From Rhodospirillaceae bacterium (GTDB taxonomy: Bacteria; Pseudomonadota; Alphaproteobacteria; Rhodospirillales; Rhodospirillaceae), in contig CANJSF010000009.1 of NCBI GenBank assembly GCA_947476925.1, positions 62,001 through 126,000 on the forward strand: a DNA stretch of 64,000 nucleotides, given 5' to 3'. Shown one piece after another: positions 1 through 9,047 of the stretch; position 1 is the stretch's first letter; every line of letters begins with the position of its first letter. The notes below the pieces were generated by a model. It saw only the letters and a program-made list of their open reading frames with translations, did not search any database and was not told where the DNA came from. The position numbers were made by a program, and so were the translations under genes.

Positions 1-234
1 AATGGTGCGATCCGGCAATTCCGGCGGTAGCGCTTTGATCGAGGTAATGTCGTCTTGCGGTTTGAGCTCGGGAATTTCTTCTGGTTCCGACGGCGGCGGC
101 CCGCCGCCAATGTCCCCGCCTTCTAAATCAGCGGCTTCTGGCGGTGGCTTACGAACTTGCTGCGCAATGGCATGGTTGGCCGTTAGCGCGAGTGCGCTGG
201 CCAAGATAATTGCAATTGCGGTTGTTCGGCTCAT
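1..234 (-). CDS. Secreted proline-rich protein, 3' end outside window (partial)
   Basis: The reverse strand reads from an ATG at 234 to the window edge without a stop. The first 25 or so residues form a signal peptide with an Ala-rich hydrophobic core ending in AIAQ, so the product is probably periplasmic. The mature part is rich in Pro and acidic residues, with a GGGPPP run. The ATG overlaps the TGA of the upstream FAD oxidoreductase (ATGA, 231-234), which suggests translational coupling. I recognise no family from the 78 visible residues. Confidence 0.6.
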   Translation of the reverse strand, partial: MSRTTAIAIILASALALTANHAIAQQVRKPPPEAADLEGGDIGGGPPPSEPEEIPELKPQDDITSIKALPPELPDRTI

Positions 235-1337
235 AGTCGTTCGGCTACGTAATCGGCAATGGCAAGGCTCGAGGTCAACCCGGGTGACTCAATACCGTAT
301 AGAGCCGCATATCCTTTAACACCGGTCTCGTGTTCCGTCTGTATCATGAAATCGCGCGTTGGTTCGCCCTTAGCCTGAATTTTGGGCCGGATGCCGCTGT
401 AGCCAGGCCGCAGGGCATCATCGGGCAGGTCGGGCCAATACTTCCGGATCGCGGCATAAAAGCTTGGCCCCCGAGCTTCATTGACGTCGTAGTTAATTTT
501 CTCGACCCATTCGACATCGGGGCCAAAACGGCCCTGGCCTGCAAGATCTAAAGTGTAATGCAGCCCCAAGCTATGGGCACCGGGAAGCGGATAGATCAGG
601 CGTGAAAACGGCGCTTTACCCGACAAGTAGAAATAATTGCCCTTGGCGTAGTGTTGCGGCGGAATACTGGGCGCGCCAACGCCCCTAATCGACCGGCTAA
701 TGTTTTGCGCCGAGAGTCCTGCGCAATTGATAACGGTTTTCGCCTTCAGCGACATGGGCGCGGGGCCGCCTGCATGAATAATGACGCCGTCATCGGCGGC
801 CTCGCCGCTAACCACGGGGCTGTTATAGGCAATGACAGCGCCGTGTGCTTCGGCGTCGCCTAAGATTGCGAGCATAAAGCCATGGCTATCGATGATGCCC
901 GTTAACGGTGACAATAGCGCTGCCGCGCATACCAAGTTGGGTTCGAGCTTCTTGGCCTCACTGGCTTGCAAATAGGTCATGTACACGCCGCTATCTGCCG
1001 CATGGGCCTGAAGCTTTTTTAAGCCTGCGACTTCGCTGTCGTCGGCGGCAAACACAACTTTAGTCGTGCGCTTATAGGTCACGCCATAGGCATGACAAAA
1101 CGCATAAATCTTGTCACGACCCTCAATGCACAGCCGCTCTTTCAGGCTGCCATGGGGGTAGTAGATGCCCGCATGAATCACTTCGCTGTTGCGCGCGCTG
1201 GTAATCGAGCCAAAAGCCTCTTCGGCCTCGAGGATTAAAACCTCACGGCCTTTTCGTGCCATGGCCCGCGCCAACGCCAGCCCGACAACTCCGGCGCCAA
1301 TGACCACACAATCAACAGACTCAGGGGACGATGTCAT
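231..1337 (-). CDS. FAD-dependent oxidoreductase, L-2-hydroxyglutarate oxidase-like (DAO family)
   Basis: A 368-residue protein with an N-terminal Rossmann dinucleotide-binding motif (VIGAGVVGLALARAMA, about residues 11-26) followed by a Glu ending strand 2 (ILEAEE). The segment SARNSEVIHAGIYYP is typical of the LhgO/YgaF branch of the DAO fold, whose members oxidise L-2-hydroxyglutarate or related 2-hydroxyacids and pass electrons to quinone. The C-terminal GIESPGLTSSLAIA segment, which closes the FAD site in this branch, is present. An in-frame ATG 12 codons upstream is possible, but the chosen start sits directly before the conserved fold. The exact substrate is inferred. Confidence 0.8.
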   Translation of the reverse strand: MTSSPESVDCVVIGAGVVGLALARAMARKGREVLILEAEEAFGSITSARNSEVIHAGIYYPHGSLKERLCIEGRDKIYAFCHAYGVTYKRTTKVVFAADDSEVAGLKKLQAHAADSGVYMTYLQASEAKKLEPNLVCAAALLSPLTGIIDSHGFMLAILGDAEAHGAVIAYNSPVVSGEAADDGVIIHAGGPAPMSLKAKTVINCAGLSAQNISRSIRGVGAPSIPPQHYAKGNYFYLSGKAPFSRLIYPLPGAHSLGLHYTLDLAGQGRFGPDVEWVEKINYDVNEARGPSFYAAIRKYWPDLPDDALRPGYSGIRPKIQAKGEPTRDFMIQTEHETGVKGYAALYGIESPGLTSSLAIADYVAERL

Positions 1338-1424
1338 AGGGCTAAGTGTGGCGGCGGGCGGCGGTTTGGTCAAGAATCGTGTTTGGAATCAATGGCTTTA
1401 AGGCAGATTTTGGCCCCGTACTCA

Positions 1425-1453
1425 TTGTCCTGGCGACTCCGGGCAGGTAGAAT
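1425..1453 (+). promoter_or_regulatory. Putative sigma70-type promoter for mipZ
   Basis: TTGTCC (1425-1430) and TAGAAT (1448-1453) are separated by 17 bp and lie about 40 bp upstream of the GTG start of mipZ. The spacing is ideal and each hexamer matches the consensus at four or more positions. This is based on sequence only. Confidence 0.4.
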
Positions 1454-1492
1454 GCAGGTTCATTTTTAAAAATCTTAACTCCCAGGTCGCGC

Positions 1493-2350
1493 GTGAGCCC
1501 CAAGGTTATTGTTTTCGGCAATGAGAAAGGCGGCACCGGCAAGTCAACGCTGGCCATGCATTTGGCCGTGGCTTTGATGGTGCGCGGTCTGAAGGTCGCC
1601 ACATTTGATCTCGATGCCGGTCAGGGCACGATGTCGCGCTACGTGGCCAATCGTGCCGCCTACGCCCAACGCACGGGCAAAAAAATTCCGCAGTCAGTAC
1701 ACACAGCGATTTTGCCCGCTGATTTTCAAGACGCGGGCGAGGCGGAGCTAAGCAAAGCGTTGGGTAATTGCGGGGCATGCGATGCAGTGATTATTGACAC
1801 GCCCGGTCATGATTCTGCGTTGTCGCTGGCAGGGCATTCGTATGCCGATATTATTGTAACTCCGTTGAACGATAGCTTGATTGATCTTGATGTCTTGGCC
1901 GACATCGACCCCATCAAAAAAATCATTGCGCGTCCTAGCCGTTTTTCCGAGCGCGCCTGGAAAGCCAAACAATTAAGGGCCCGCCGCGACGGCGGCCGGG
2001 TCGACTGGGTCGTCGTGCGCAATCGGTTAGGTCAGTTAGATGCACGCAACAAGCGCTTGGTGGGTGAACTAATTACCGCGCTGGCAAAACGTATTGGCTT
2101 TCGTGTGGCGCAAGGTATTGCCGAGCGCGTGATCTATCGCGAGATGTTTTTGGATGGGCTGACGGTTGAAGATTTACCTTCGCTCAACGCCGATGGCCAG
2201 CTTTCCATGTCGCACGTGGCCGCGCGCGCGGAGCTTCGCACACTTATGCAAGCCCTGGGTTTGCCTGATACATTGGCGACTTGGAATGCGACCTTCGCTG
2301 ACCCTATATCACACCCTCAAACATCGTACCCAGTTCATGCCGCCCCCTGA
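1493..2350 (+). CDS. mipZ: Division-plane positioning ATPase MipZ
   Basis: A 285-residue ParA/MinD-superfamily ATPase. The deviant Walker A motif GNEKGGTGKST is at residues 9-19, and IIDTPGHDSA is the Walker B-like/switch II region. The segments TPLNDSLIDLDVL, WVVVRNRL and the C-terminal VIYREMFLDGLTVEDL are characteristic of MipZ rather than ParA or Soj. In Caulobacter, MipZ binds the ParB-origin complex, forms a bipolar gradient and inhibits FtsZ away from midcell. The start is GTG. The 3' end overlaps the next gene by 14 bp, and the next two genes are also overlapping, so these are probably co-transcribed. Confidence 0.93.
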   Translation: MSPKVIVFGNEKGGTGKSTLAMHLAVALMVRGLKVATFDLDAGQGTMSRYVANRAAYAQRTGKKIPQSVHTAILPADFQDAGEAELSKALGNCGACDAVIIDTPGHDSALSLAGHSYADIIVTPLNDSLIDLDVLADIDPIKKIIARPSRFSERAWKAKQLRARRDGGRVDWVVVRNRLGQLDARNKRLVGELITALAKRIGFRVAQGIAERVIYREMFLDGLTVEDLPSLNADGQLSMSHVAARAELRTLMQALGLPDTLATWNATFADPISHPQTSYPVHAAP

Positions 2351-3071
2351 TAAGCCTGCGTTCAACATACCTGCGCACCGCCCGGTGGGCGGCGGTGTCG
2401 CCGCGTTTTTGAAGCAGGTGGCCAACTCGCCAGTCCCAGTGGTGACAGGTGATCGCGGTCGTTTGATTTTTGCAATGGATGCCACGGCCAGCCGTGGGCC
2501 GACGTGGCATCAGGCTATCGGTATTCAAGCCGATATGTTCAAAGAGGCCGCAACCGCTGGCGGTCTTGATGTGCAGCTTGCGTACTATCGCGGAATGATG
2601 GAGTTCGAAGCCACAGCCTGGACGGCAGATGCGAACCGAATGGTTGAGCAAATGCGCCGAGTGAGTTTTCTGAGCGGGCATACGCAAATCGAGCGGATAC
2701 TCAATCACGCCAGCGATGAAACACGGCGCAAAAAAGTCAACGCCATGGTTTTTATTGGCGACGCCATGGAAGAAAGCGCCGACTTAATTGAAGCCGCATC
2801 TGGCAAGTTAGCCGTGTTGGGCGTGCCAGTGTTTGTGTTTCACGAAGGCGGCGGCGAACCTGCGGCCAGCACATTCAAACGCATCGCAACGCTGACGCGC
2901 GGAGCTTACGCCGCCTTTGACGCCTCAAGCCCACAAAGATTGCGCGACTTGTTAAAAGCTGTTGCGGTGTATGCGGCCGGTGGCGCGCGGGCGTTAGAGG
3001 ACTTTAGCAAACGCACCGGCGGCGACGTATTGCGGCTGACCTCGCAACTGACTTCGAGACCAAAACCATGA
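2337..3071 (+). CDS. VWA-domain protein coupled to mipZ
   Basis: A 244-residue protein with a von Willebrand factor A-like fold. LIFAMDATASRG (about residues 42-53) is the first strand with a DxTxS-type MIDAS motif, and a later strand reads VNAMVFIGDAMEE. There is no signal peptide, so it is likely cytoplasmic. An open frame extends upstream inside mipZ, but the ATG at 2337 is the sensible start because the fold begins shortly after it. The gene overlaps mipZ upstream and the J-domain gene downstream (ATGA). I know no characterised homologue; a chaperone- or envelope-related role with the next gene is inference from position. Confidence 0.75.
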   Translation: MPPPDKPAFNIPAHRPVGGGVAAFLKQVANSPVPVVTGDRGRLIFAMDATASRGPTWHQAIGIQADMFKEAATAGGLDVQLAYYRGMMEFEATAWTADANRMVEQMRRVSFLSGHTQIERILNHASDETRRKKVNAMVFIGDAMEESADLIEAASGKLAVLGVPVFVFHEGGGEPAASTFKRIATLTRGAYAAFDASSPQRLRDLLKAVAVYAAGGARALEDFSKRTGGDVLRLTSQLTSRPKP

Positions 3072-3802
3072 TTTTCAGCTTGTTGTTGGGACTTTTGGCC
3101 TTATTCGGCGGCTTGTATTTCTTGAGCTGGTACGGCAAAGCCAAAACTGAAGACATAAAAAAAACGATGCGTTGGACGGGCGTTGGGTTGGGTCTGCTGG
3201 TCGTTGCGGTTCTGGCGGTGACGGGGCGGTTGGGCGTTGCGTTGGCGTTTCTCACAGGCCTCATGGCCTGGGCCTGGCGGGTGTTCAATATGATCCAGAT
3301 GGGTCACCAAATGAGCGGCATATTCCGAAATTTTACGCGCGGTTTTGCCGGCTCGACGGCGCAACAATCGTCCCAGGTCCAGTCCGCATTTTTCAAGATG
3401 ACCCTTGATCACGGTACCGGCCATTTAGATGGCGAGGTGATTCAGGGCGCTTTTGCCGGGCGCAAGCTCGCGGCCATCGAATTCGACAATTTGATGAAAC
3501 TTTTGGTCGAGGTGCGCGCAGACGCGGAGTCGGCTGCTTTGCTCGAATCCTATCTCGATCGTGCCCATCCCGATTGGCGGGCGCAGGCTCACCAGGCCGG
3601 GCCGAGCAGTTCGGGGCCCGCGCCAGGGGCTATGCCCGAGGACGAAGCCTTGATGGTGCTGGGTTTGACCAAAGGAGCGAGCCGCGACGACATTAAAGCC
3701 GCCTATCGCCGGTTGATGACCCAGTTGCACCCAGACCGGGGCGGGTCGGACTATTTGGCCGCGAAAATCAACGCAGCGAAGGACGTTCTGCTGGGGCCAT
3801 AA
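3068..3802 (+). CDS. Membrane-anchored J-domain (DnaJ-like) co-chaperone
   Basis: A 244-residue protein with an N-terminal membrane segment (about residues 1-20), one or two further hydrophobic stretches (about 37-75), a helical middle region reminiscent of TerB/DjlA linkers, and a C-terminal J domain (about 198-244). The J domain contains the HPD tripeptide within LHPDRGGSD, which stimulates Hsp70 (DnaK) ATPase. The order (TM, helical, J at the C-terminus) resembles DjlA or Tim14-like proteins more than DnaJ; there is no Gly/Phe or zinc-finger region. The ATG overlaps the stop of the VWA gene. Confidence 0.85.
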   Translation: MIFSLLLGLLALFGGLYFLSWYGKAKTEDIKKTMRWTGVGLGLLVVAVLAVTGRLGVALAFLTGLMAWAWRVFNMIQMGHQMSGIFRNFTRGFAGSTAQQSSQVQSAFFKMTLDHGTGHLDGEVIQGAFAGRKLAAIEFDNLMKLLVEVRADAESAALLESYLDRAHPDWRAQAHQAGPSSSGPAPGAMPEDEALMVLGLTKGASRDDIKAAYRRLMTQLHPDRGGSDYLAAKINAAKDVLLGP

Positions 3803-3885
3803 CAAACCGTTGTGGGCGTTGCAGCAAAGCGACGCCCGTGGCACAAAGCGGCCGCTCAACTCGACGTGTTTTTGAGGAACTTTGA

Positions 3886-4767
3886 ATGCCGCAGCGTGTT
3901 CGCAAAGCTGTATTGCCCGTGGCCGGTTTAGGCACGCGCTTTCTGCCCGCCACAAAAGTCATCCCCAAAGAAATGATCCCAGTGATCGACAAGCCGGTGG
4001 TGCAGTACGCCATCGAGGAAGCCCGCGCTGCTGGCATTGAAGAATTCATTTTCGTCACTGCGGATGGCAAGGAATCCATCGCGAACCATTTCTCGGTTCA
4101 TCCGGTTTTAGAATCGATGCTGGCGGAGAAGAAGAAGTTTGCTGAACTGAAGATCGTGCAAGACACCACGCTTCCGTCGGCCAATTTGCACATGGTCAAA
4201 CAGCACGATCCGTTGGGACTTGGCCATGCGGTATGGTGCGCCTGGCAACTTATTGGCGATGAACCATTCGCCGTGATTTTACCCGATGACATGGTGCTAT
4301 CGGGCGTGCCTTGCCTGAAGCAACTCATCGATGCCCATGCCCAAGTTGGTGGGCACGTGGTGGCGGTTGAAAACGTCGCGCGCGACCAGACGAACCGCTA
4401 CGGCATCCTCGATGTTCAATCCGAAGATGGTCGTCTCGCAAAAGCCAAAGGTTTGGTCGAAAAACCCGACCCCGCCAAAGCACCGTCAACGCTGGCTATT
4501 ATTGGCCGCTATATTCTCGACCCCATTGTCTTCAAAGAACTTGATAAGCGGACGAAGGGCGCCGGCAACGAAATCCAACTGACCGATGCGCTGAATCGAA
4601 CGATCGGAGCGGTGCCATTTCATGGCCTGAAATTCGACGGCAAGCGATATGACTGCGGCACTCGCGTGGGCTTCATTGAAGCCAACGTGGCGTTTGGCTT
4701 GGCGCACCCCGAGTTGGTCGACCGCTTGCGCCCGATTATCGAGCGCCTGCTGGCCGATACAAAATAA
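3886..4767 (+). CDS. galU: UTP-glucose-1-phosphate uridylyltransferase
   Basis: A 293-residue nucleotidyltransferase. The signature GLGTRFLPATK at about residues 15-25 and PKEMIPVIDKP just after it form the nucleotide-binding loop; later VEKPDP and DCGTRVGFIEAN are conserved in GalU. It makes UDP-glucose from UTP and glucose-1-phosphate. The next gene, 24 bp downstream, oxidises UDP-glucose, so the pair supplies UDP-glucose and UDP-glucuronate for envelope polysaccharide. Length and start (ATG after TTTGA) are normal for the family. Confidence 0.95.
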   Translation: MPQRVRKAVLPVAGLGTRFLPATKVIPKEMIPVIDKPVVQYAIEEARAAGIEEFIFVTADGKESIANHFSVHPVLESMLAEKKKFAELKIVQDTTLPSANLHMVKQHDPLGLGHAVWCAWQLIGDEPFAVILPDDMVLSGVPCLKQLIDAHAQVGGHVVAVENVARDQTNRYGILDVQSEDGRLAKAKGLVEKPDPAKAPSTLAIIGRYILDPIVFKELDKRTKGAGNEIQLTDALNRTIGAVPFHGLKFDGKRYDCGTRVGFIEANVAFGLAHPELVDRLRPIIERLLADTK

Positions 4768-4791
4768 CGATTTAAACCTAAGGAATTCACG

Positions 4792-6117
4792 ATGCGTATT
4801 GCGATGATTGGATCGGGCTATGTCGGCCTGGTGTCTGGGGCGTGCTTCTCAGAATTCGGTGTTGAAGTTGTTTGCATGGACAAAGACGCCGGCAAAATCG
4901 AGCGCCTGCGCCGTGGCGAAATTCCGATCTTCGAGCCGGGCCTTGAAGCCTTGGTCAAAAGCAATGTCGAGGGGGGGCGCCTATCGTTCACCACCGACCT
5001 CGCCGCCGCTATGAAGGGGGCTGACGCTGTATTCATTGCGGTGGGCACGCCAAGTCGCCGTGGCGACGGCCATGCTGATTTGTCCTACGTGTATCAAGTC
5101 GCAAAAGACATCGCTGGTGTGATGGATCACTATACTGTCGTCGTGACGAAATCGACCGTGCCGGTGGGCACAGGGCGCGAAGTGCAACGCATCATTCGCG
5201 AAGCCCGCCCCGATGCCGAGTTTGATGTCGTTTCGAACCCCGAGTTCTTGCGTGAGGGCTCGGCCATCAACGACTTCATGCGCCCCGATCGCGTTGTGAT
5301 AGGCGCCGAGTCAGATCGCGCCCGCGAAATGATGCGCAAGTTGTACCGCGTGCTTTACATCATCGAAACGCCGATATTGTTTACCAACCGCGAAACCTCA
5401 GAGCTGATCAAGTACGCTGGCAACGCGTTCCTGGCCACCAAGATCACCTTTATCAACGAAATCGCTGACCTTTGCGAAAAGGTTGGGGCAGATGTTCATG
5501 ATGTCGCCAAGGGCATCGGACTTGATGGCCGAATTGGCAAAAAATTCTTACACCCGGGGCCCGGTTACGGCGGCAGCTGCTTCCCCAAAGATACGCTGGC
5601 ATTGACCAAAACTGCGCAAGACTACAACTCGCCCATCCGCATTGTTGAGACGGTGGCCCAGGTGAACGATGAACGCAAAGTGCGCATGGCGATGAAAATT
5701 ATTACGGCATGTGGCGGCAGCGTGCGTGGCAAAACCATCGCGATTTTGGGCCTGACCTTCAAGCCGAACACCGACGACATGCGTGACAGCCCCAGCCTTG
5801 ATATTATTCCAGCGCTTCAAACTGCCGGGGCCACGGTACGCGTGTTCGATCCCGAGGGGATGCACGAAGCCCAGAAAATGTTGCCGGGCGCAGTGTTCTG
5901 CAAAGATGCTTACGATGCCATGGAGGGCGCTGACGCGGCCGCCATCGTCACGGAGTGGAACCAGTTCCGCGCGCTTGATCTGAAGCGCGTAAAGACCCTG
6001 CTGAAATCACCGATCATTGTTGATATGCGCAATATCTACACGCCGGCTGATATGCTCGCAGCGGGTTTCCAATATACGTGCATCGGTCGACCCAGCGCAG
6101 CGCTGGGATCGAATTAA
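4792..6117 (+). CDS. ugd: UDP-glucose 6-dehydrogenase
   Basis: A 441-residue enzyme with the N-terminal NAD-binding motif GSGYVGLVSG (residues 7-16), the dimerisation segment with TSELIKYAGNAFLATKI, and the catalytic Cys in GPGYGGSCFPKD. The C-terminal UDP-binding half contains GLTFKPNTDDMRDSPS. It converts UDP-glucose to UDP-glucuronate with two NAD+. AAGGAATTC before the ATG supplies a ribosome binding site. It follows galU closely and probably shares its transcript. Confidence 0.95.
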   Translation: MRIAMIGSGYVGLVSGACFSEFGVEVVCMDKDAGKIERLRRGEIPIFEPGLEALVKSNVEGGRLSFTTDLAAAMKGADAVFIAVGTPSRRGDGHADLSYVYQVAKDIAGVMDHYTVVVTKSTVPVGTGREVQRIIREARPDAEFDVVSNPEFLREGSAINDFMRPDRVVIGAESDRAREMMRKLYRVLYIIETPILFTNRETSELIKYAGNAFLATKITFINEIADLCEKVGADVHDVAKGIGLDGRIGKKFLHPGPGYGGSCFPKDTLALTKTAQDYNSPIRIVETVAQVNDERKVRMAMKIITACGGSVRGKTIAILGLTFKPNTDDMRDSPSLDIIPALQTAGATVRVFDPEGMHEAQKMLPGAVFCKDAYDAMEGADAAAIVTEWNQFRALDLKRVKTLLKSPIIVDMRNIYTPADMLAAGFQYTCIGRPSAALGSN

Positions 6118-6265
6118 GCAGCCATAATCTCAGGTGGGACTTGTCCCGCCACCGGGCGATAGGGCCGAGACAGGCCCACTTTCGTCTGCTAGCTTGGCAT
6201 GACGAGCTGTGGGTTTGCGCGGGGGCGCACACCTCAGATTGATCGGCAACGAGGGGGATTTCGAT

Positions 6266-7627
6266 ATGGCTGGACCAATGCCAACGGCAGACGCGGCGGC
6301 TGATGCCGATGCTGCAGGATACCCGAACCAAACCTACGCTTGGTATGTGGTCTCGGTCATTTGCATTGGCTACATCTTCGCCTTCATCGACCGCATTGTT
6401 GTTGGTCTGCTGACCAGCGCCATCCAAAAAGATTTGCTGCTGACTGATACCCAAATGGGCGTGCTGCAGGGCATCGCCTTTGCGCTCTTTTATGCGCTGT
6501 TTGGTATACCAATTGGCTGGCTGGTCGACCGCTGGCATCGCAAAACCATTTTGACGATCGGCATGACGGTGTGGAGCGTGATGACGGCGGCGTGTGGTTT
6601 TGCCGGAACGTTCTGGACATTTTTCTTCGCGCGTGTCGGCGTGGGCATTGGCGAAGCGACGCTGAACCCCTGCGCGTCATCGATTATTGGTGATTACTTC
6701 CCCGCCAAAACCCGCGCCAAAGCTTTTGGTGTGTATGTCATGGGCACGGCCATTGGCACGGGCATGACGTATTTAGGTGGCGGCATCGTGTTTGGCTTTT
6801 TGGCCAAATACCAAGTGGTCGACCTCGCATTTTTCGGAGAAATGAAACCGTGGGAGGCGATGTTTCTGTTTGTCGGCCTCGGCGGCCTTATCCCCGCGCT
6901 GATCTTCCTCTTCACGGTCAAAGAGCCCGCACGCAAAGACTTGGCGGCAAAAAACAAAGGCAAGGCCAGCTGGGACGAAATCAAAACGTTTTTTAAGCTC
7001 AACCGTCGTGCGCTCATTTGCCATCATGTTGGTATTTGCCTCACCATCATGAGCATCTATGCCTGGGTGAATTGGATGGCCGTATTTTTTGACCGCATTC
7101 ACAGTTGGGGCCCAGCGAAGTTTGCGATCTCCTATGGCATTCCCGGGTTGTTCATGGGCGTCATCAGCGCACTGTCGTGCGGATGGCTTGCGGTAAAACT
7201 GAAAGAACGCGGCCAAGTCGATGGCACAATGCGCGCGTGTCTTTATGGTTGCATGGGCGTTGTCATCTTGGGCACCATAGCTCCGCAGATGCCAACGCCT
7301 GAATTAGCACTCACTGTCTTTGTGCTGGCCGGATTGTTCTCGAATTATCCGTCAGTGTTGGCTCTTACCGCTATTAGCGAAATCACACCCAACGAAATGC
7401 GCGGGTTCGTGACCTCCACATATATTTTTATGGTCGGCCTCGTTGCTTCGGGCCTTGGGCCCTTGCTGACGGGTGTGGTGACCGACCGCGTGTTCGGCGA
7501 CAAAATGCAAATTGCCAATTCGCTCAGCTTAGTAACCATTGTCACCGGAATCGCGGGTTCTCTGATTATCGCGTACGGCATGAAAGGCTACCGCGAGAGT
7601 TTGTCGCGCGTGACGTGGGGTAAGTAA
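6266..7627 (+). CDS. MFS transporter, spinster-like (first of a tandem pair)
   Basis: A 453-residue major facilitator permease with about 12 hydrophobic helices. The motif A region between TM2 and TM3 reads GWLVDRWHRK, and GVGIGEATLNPCA lies in TM4. An upstream in-frame start at 6209 exists, but the ATG at 6266 has GAGGGGGA eight bases upstream. Strong block identity with the next gene (DTQMGVLQGIAFA and MTVWSVMTAACGF segments) shows a tandem duplication. Substrate unknown; spinster-family members carry lipids, organic acids or aromatic acids. Confidence 0.85.
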   Translation: MAGPMPTADAAADADAAGYPNQTYAWYVVSVICIGYIFAFIDRIVVGLLTSAIQKDLLLTDTQMGVLQGIAFALFYALFGIPIGWLVDRWHRKTILTIGMTVWSVMTAACGFAGTFWTFFFARVGVGIGEATLNPCASSIIGDYFPAKTRAKAFGVYVMGTAIGTGMTYLGGGIVFGFLAKYQVVDLAFFGEMKPWEAMFLFVGLGGLIPALIFLFTVKEPARKDLAAKNKGKASWDEIKTFFKLNRRALICHHVGICLTIMSIYAWVNWMAVFFDRIHSWGPAKFAISYGIPGLFMGVISALSCGWLAVKLKERGQVDGTMRACLYGCMGVVILGTIAPQMPTPELALTVFVLAGLFSNYPSVLALTAISEITPNEMRGFVTSTYIFMVGLVASGLGPLLTGVVTDRVFGDKMQIANSLSLVTIVTGIAGSLIIAYGMKGYRESLSRVTWGK

Positions 7628-7643
7628 AAACAGGAGCGCCGAT

Positions 7644-8993
7644 TTGACCGCTCAAACGTACCCCGCTCCACGCTACGCTTGGTACGCGCTGGGCGTTATT
7701 TGCTTCGGCTACGTCTTCGCGTTCATTGATCGACAGATTGTCGGGTTGCTTGCGCCTGACATTCAAAAGCATTTCTCGCTCAACGATACGCAGATGGGCC
7801 TGTTGCAAGGTATTGCGTTCGCCATTTTCTATACGATCTTTGGCATTCCACTGGGTTGGTTTGCTGATCGCTTCAATCGTAAATGGCTGCTGACGGCCGG
7901 CATGACGGTGTGGAGCCTGATGACGGCAGCGTGCGGTTTTGCACCAGGGTTCATGCCGCTGTTCGTCATGCGTATGGGCGTCGGTGTGGGCGAGTCCACT
8001 CTGAATCCCTGCGCTTCATCCCTGATATCGGATTATTTTCCACCGGCCAAACGGCCACGCGCGTTTGGGTTCTATGTCATGAGCACCGCATTTGCCGGCG
8101 TTTTATCCAGCGCAATCGGCGGGACGGTCATCGCCGCACTGCGTGGTTATGAATACGTCTCCATTCCGCTGCTCGGTGACTTCAAGCCATGGCAAGTTGC
8201 TATGCTGGTGGTTGGCCTTTTGGGCTTGTTGCCAGCTATCCTCTTAGCTCTGACCGTCAAAGAGCCGGCCCGACTTGGCTTAGCTGCGCAAAATAAGGGT
8301 AACGCCACCTGGTCTGAGACGCGCGCTTTTCTTTTGAGCAATCGAAAGTCGCTCGGTTTGTTTCTGTTGGCCGCGTCGTTAGTAATCTTAGAAATTTATG
8401 GCGGTGCCTATTGGCATCCGAGTGTCCTCATCCGCGTCTACGGTTGGAGCGCTCCCGACGTCGCATTTTATTACCTGGTCCCATCAGGATGCATCGGCAT
8501 TTTCAGCGCCTACACGTCGGGCTCAATCACCAACTATTTTAAGAAACGCGGCATGGGCGAGGGTGTTTGGATGACCGCCTTGCTGGGGTGTGTCGGTTGC
8601 ACGTTTTTTGGCGCGCTGGGGCCGATTATGCCCACGTCGGAGTTGGTATTGGCCATGCTTCTGATGAAATCTGTTTTCATCAATTACCCTTCGGCGGCGG
8701 CCATGACCGCCATCAACGAACTCACACCCAATGAGCAACGCGGCTTTACCACCGCACTGTATGTGATACTCACGGGGTTAGTGGCGCAAGGGTTAGGCCC
8801 CTTGTCAGTTGGCATGACCACAGATTTTGTTTTCGGCGACCCCAAGATGATCGGGTATTCCATGGCGGTGGTCGTTTCGGTTACGGGTGGTCTCGCGGCC
8901 ATTTGCCTGCTGTGGGGGCGCTCTGCTTACCGCGAGGCCCTAGGGCGGGTGACTTGGGAAGCCGGAGCAAAGCCTGCAACAGCAGCGGCTTGA
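7644..8993 (+). CDS. MFS transporter, spinster-like (second of a tandem pair)
   Basis: A 449-residue permease similar throughout to the preceding gene, with GWFADRFNRK at motif A and GVGVGESTLNPCA in TM4. The start is TTG at 7644, chosen because GGAG lies eight bases upstream and the protein then begins just before the first helix, as in its neighbour. The 16-bp gap implies one transcript. The two copies differ mostly in the second half, which in MFS permeases often shapes the substrate cavity, so they may carry different compounds. Confidence 0.83.
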   Translation: MTAQTYPAPRYAWYALGVICFGYVFAFIDRQIVGLLAPDIQKHFSLNDTQMGLLQGIAFAIFYTIFGIPLGWFADRFNRKWLLTAGMTVWSLMTAACGFAPGFMPLFVMRMGVGVGESTLNPCASSLISDYFPPAKRPRAFGFYVMSTAFAGVLSSAIGGTVIAALRGYEYVSIPLLGDFKPWQVAMLVVGLLGLLPAILLALTVKEPARLGLAAQNKGNATWSETRAFLLSNRKSLGLFLLAASLVILEIYGGAYWHPSVLIRVYGWSAPDVAFYYLVPSGCIGIFSAYTSGSITNYFKKRGMGEGVWMTALLGCVGCTFFGALGPIMPTSELVLAMLLMKSVFINYPSAAAMTAINELTPNEQRGFTTALYVILTGLVAQGLGPLSVGMTTDFVFGDPKMIGYSMAVVVSVTGGLAAICLLWGRSAYREALGRVTWEAGAKPATAAA

Positions 8994-9047
8994 TCCGGTT
9001 GGCCTAATCCGCCATAAGCCTGCGCAATTCGACCAGAAGAACGGCGC

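Noticed and set aside
6133-6150. Inverted repeat GGTGGGAC-TT-GTCCCGCC after ugd as a terminator
   Set aside because: The loop is only two bases and no T-run follows; it is too weak to call.
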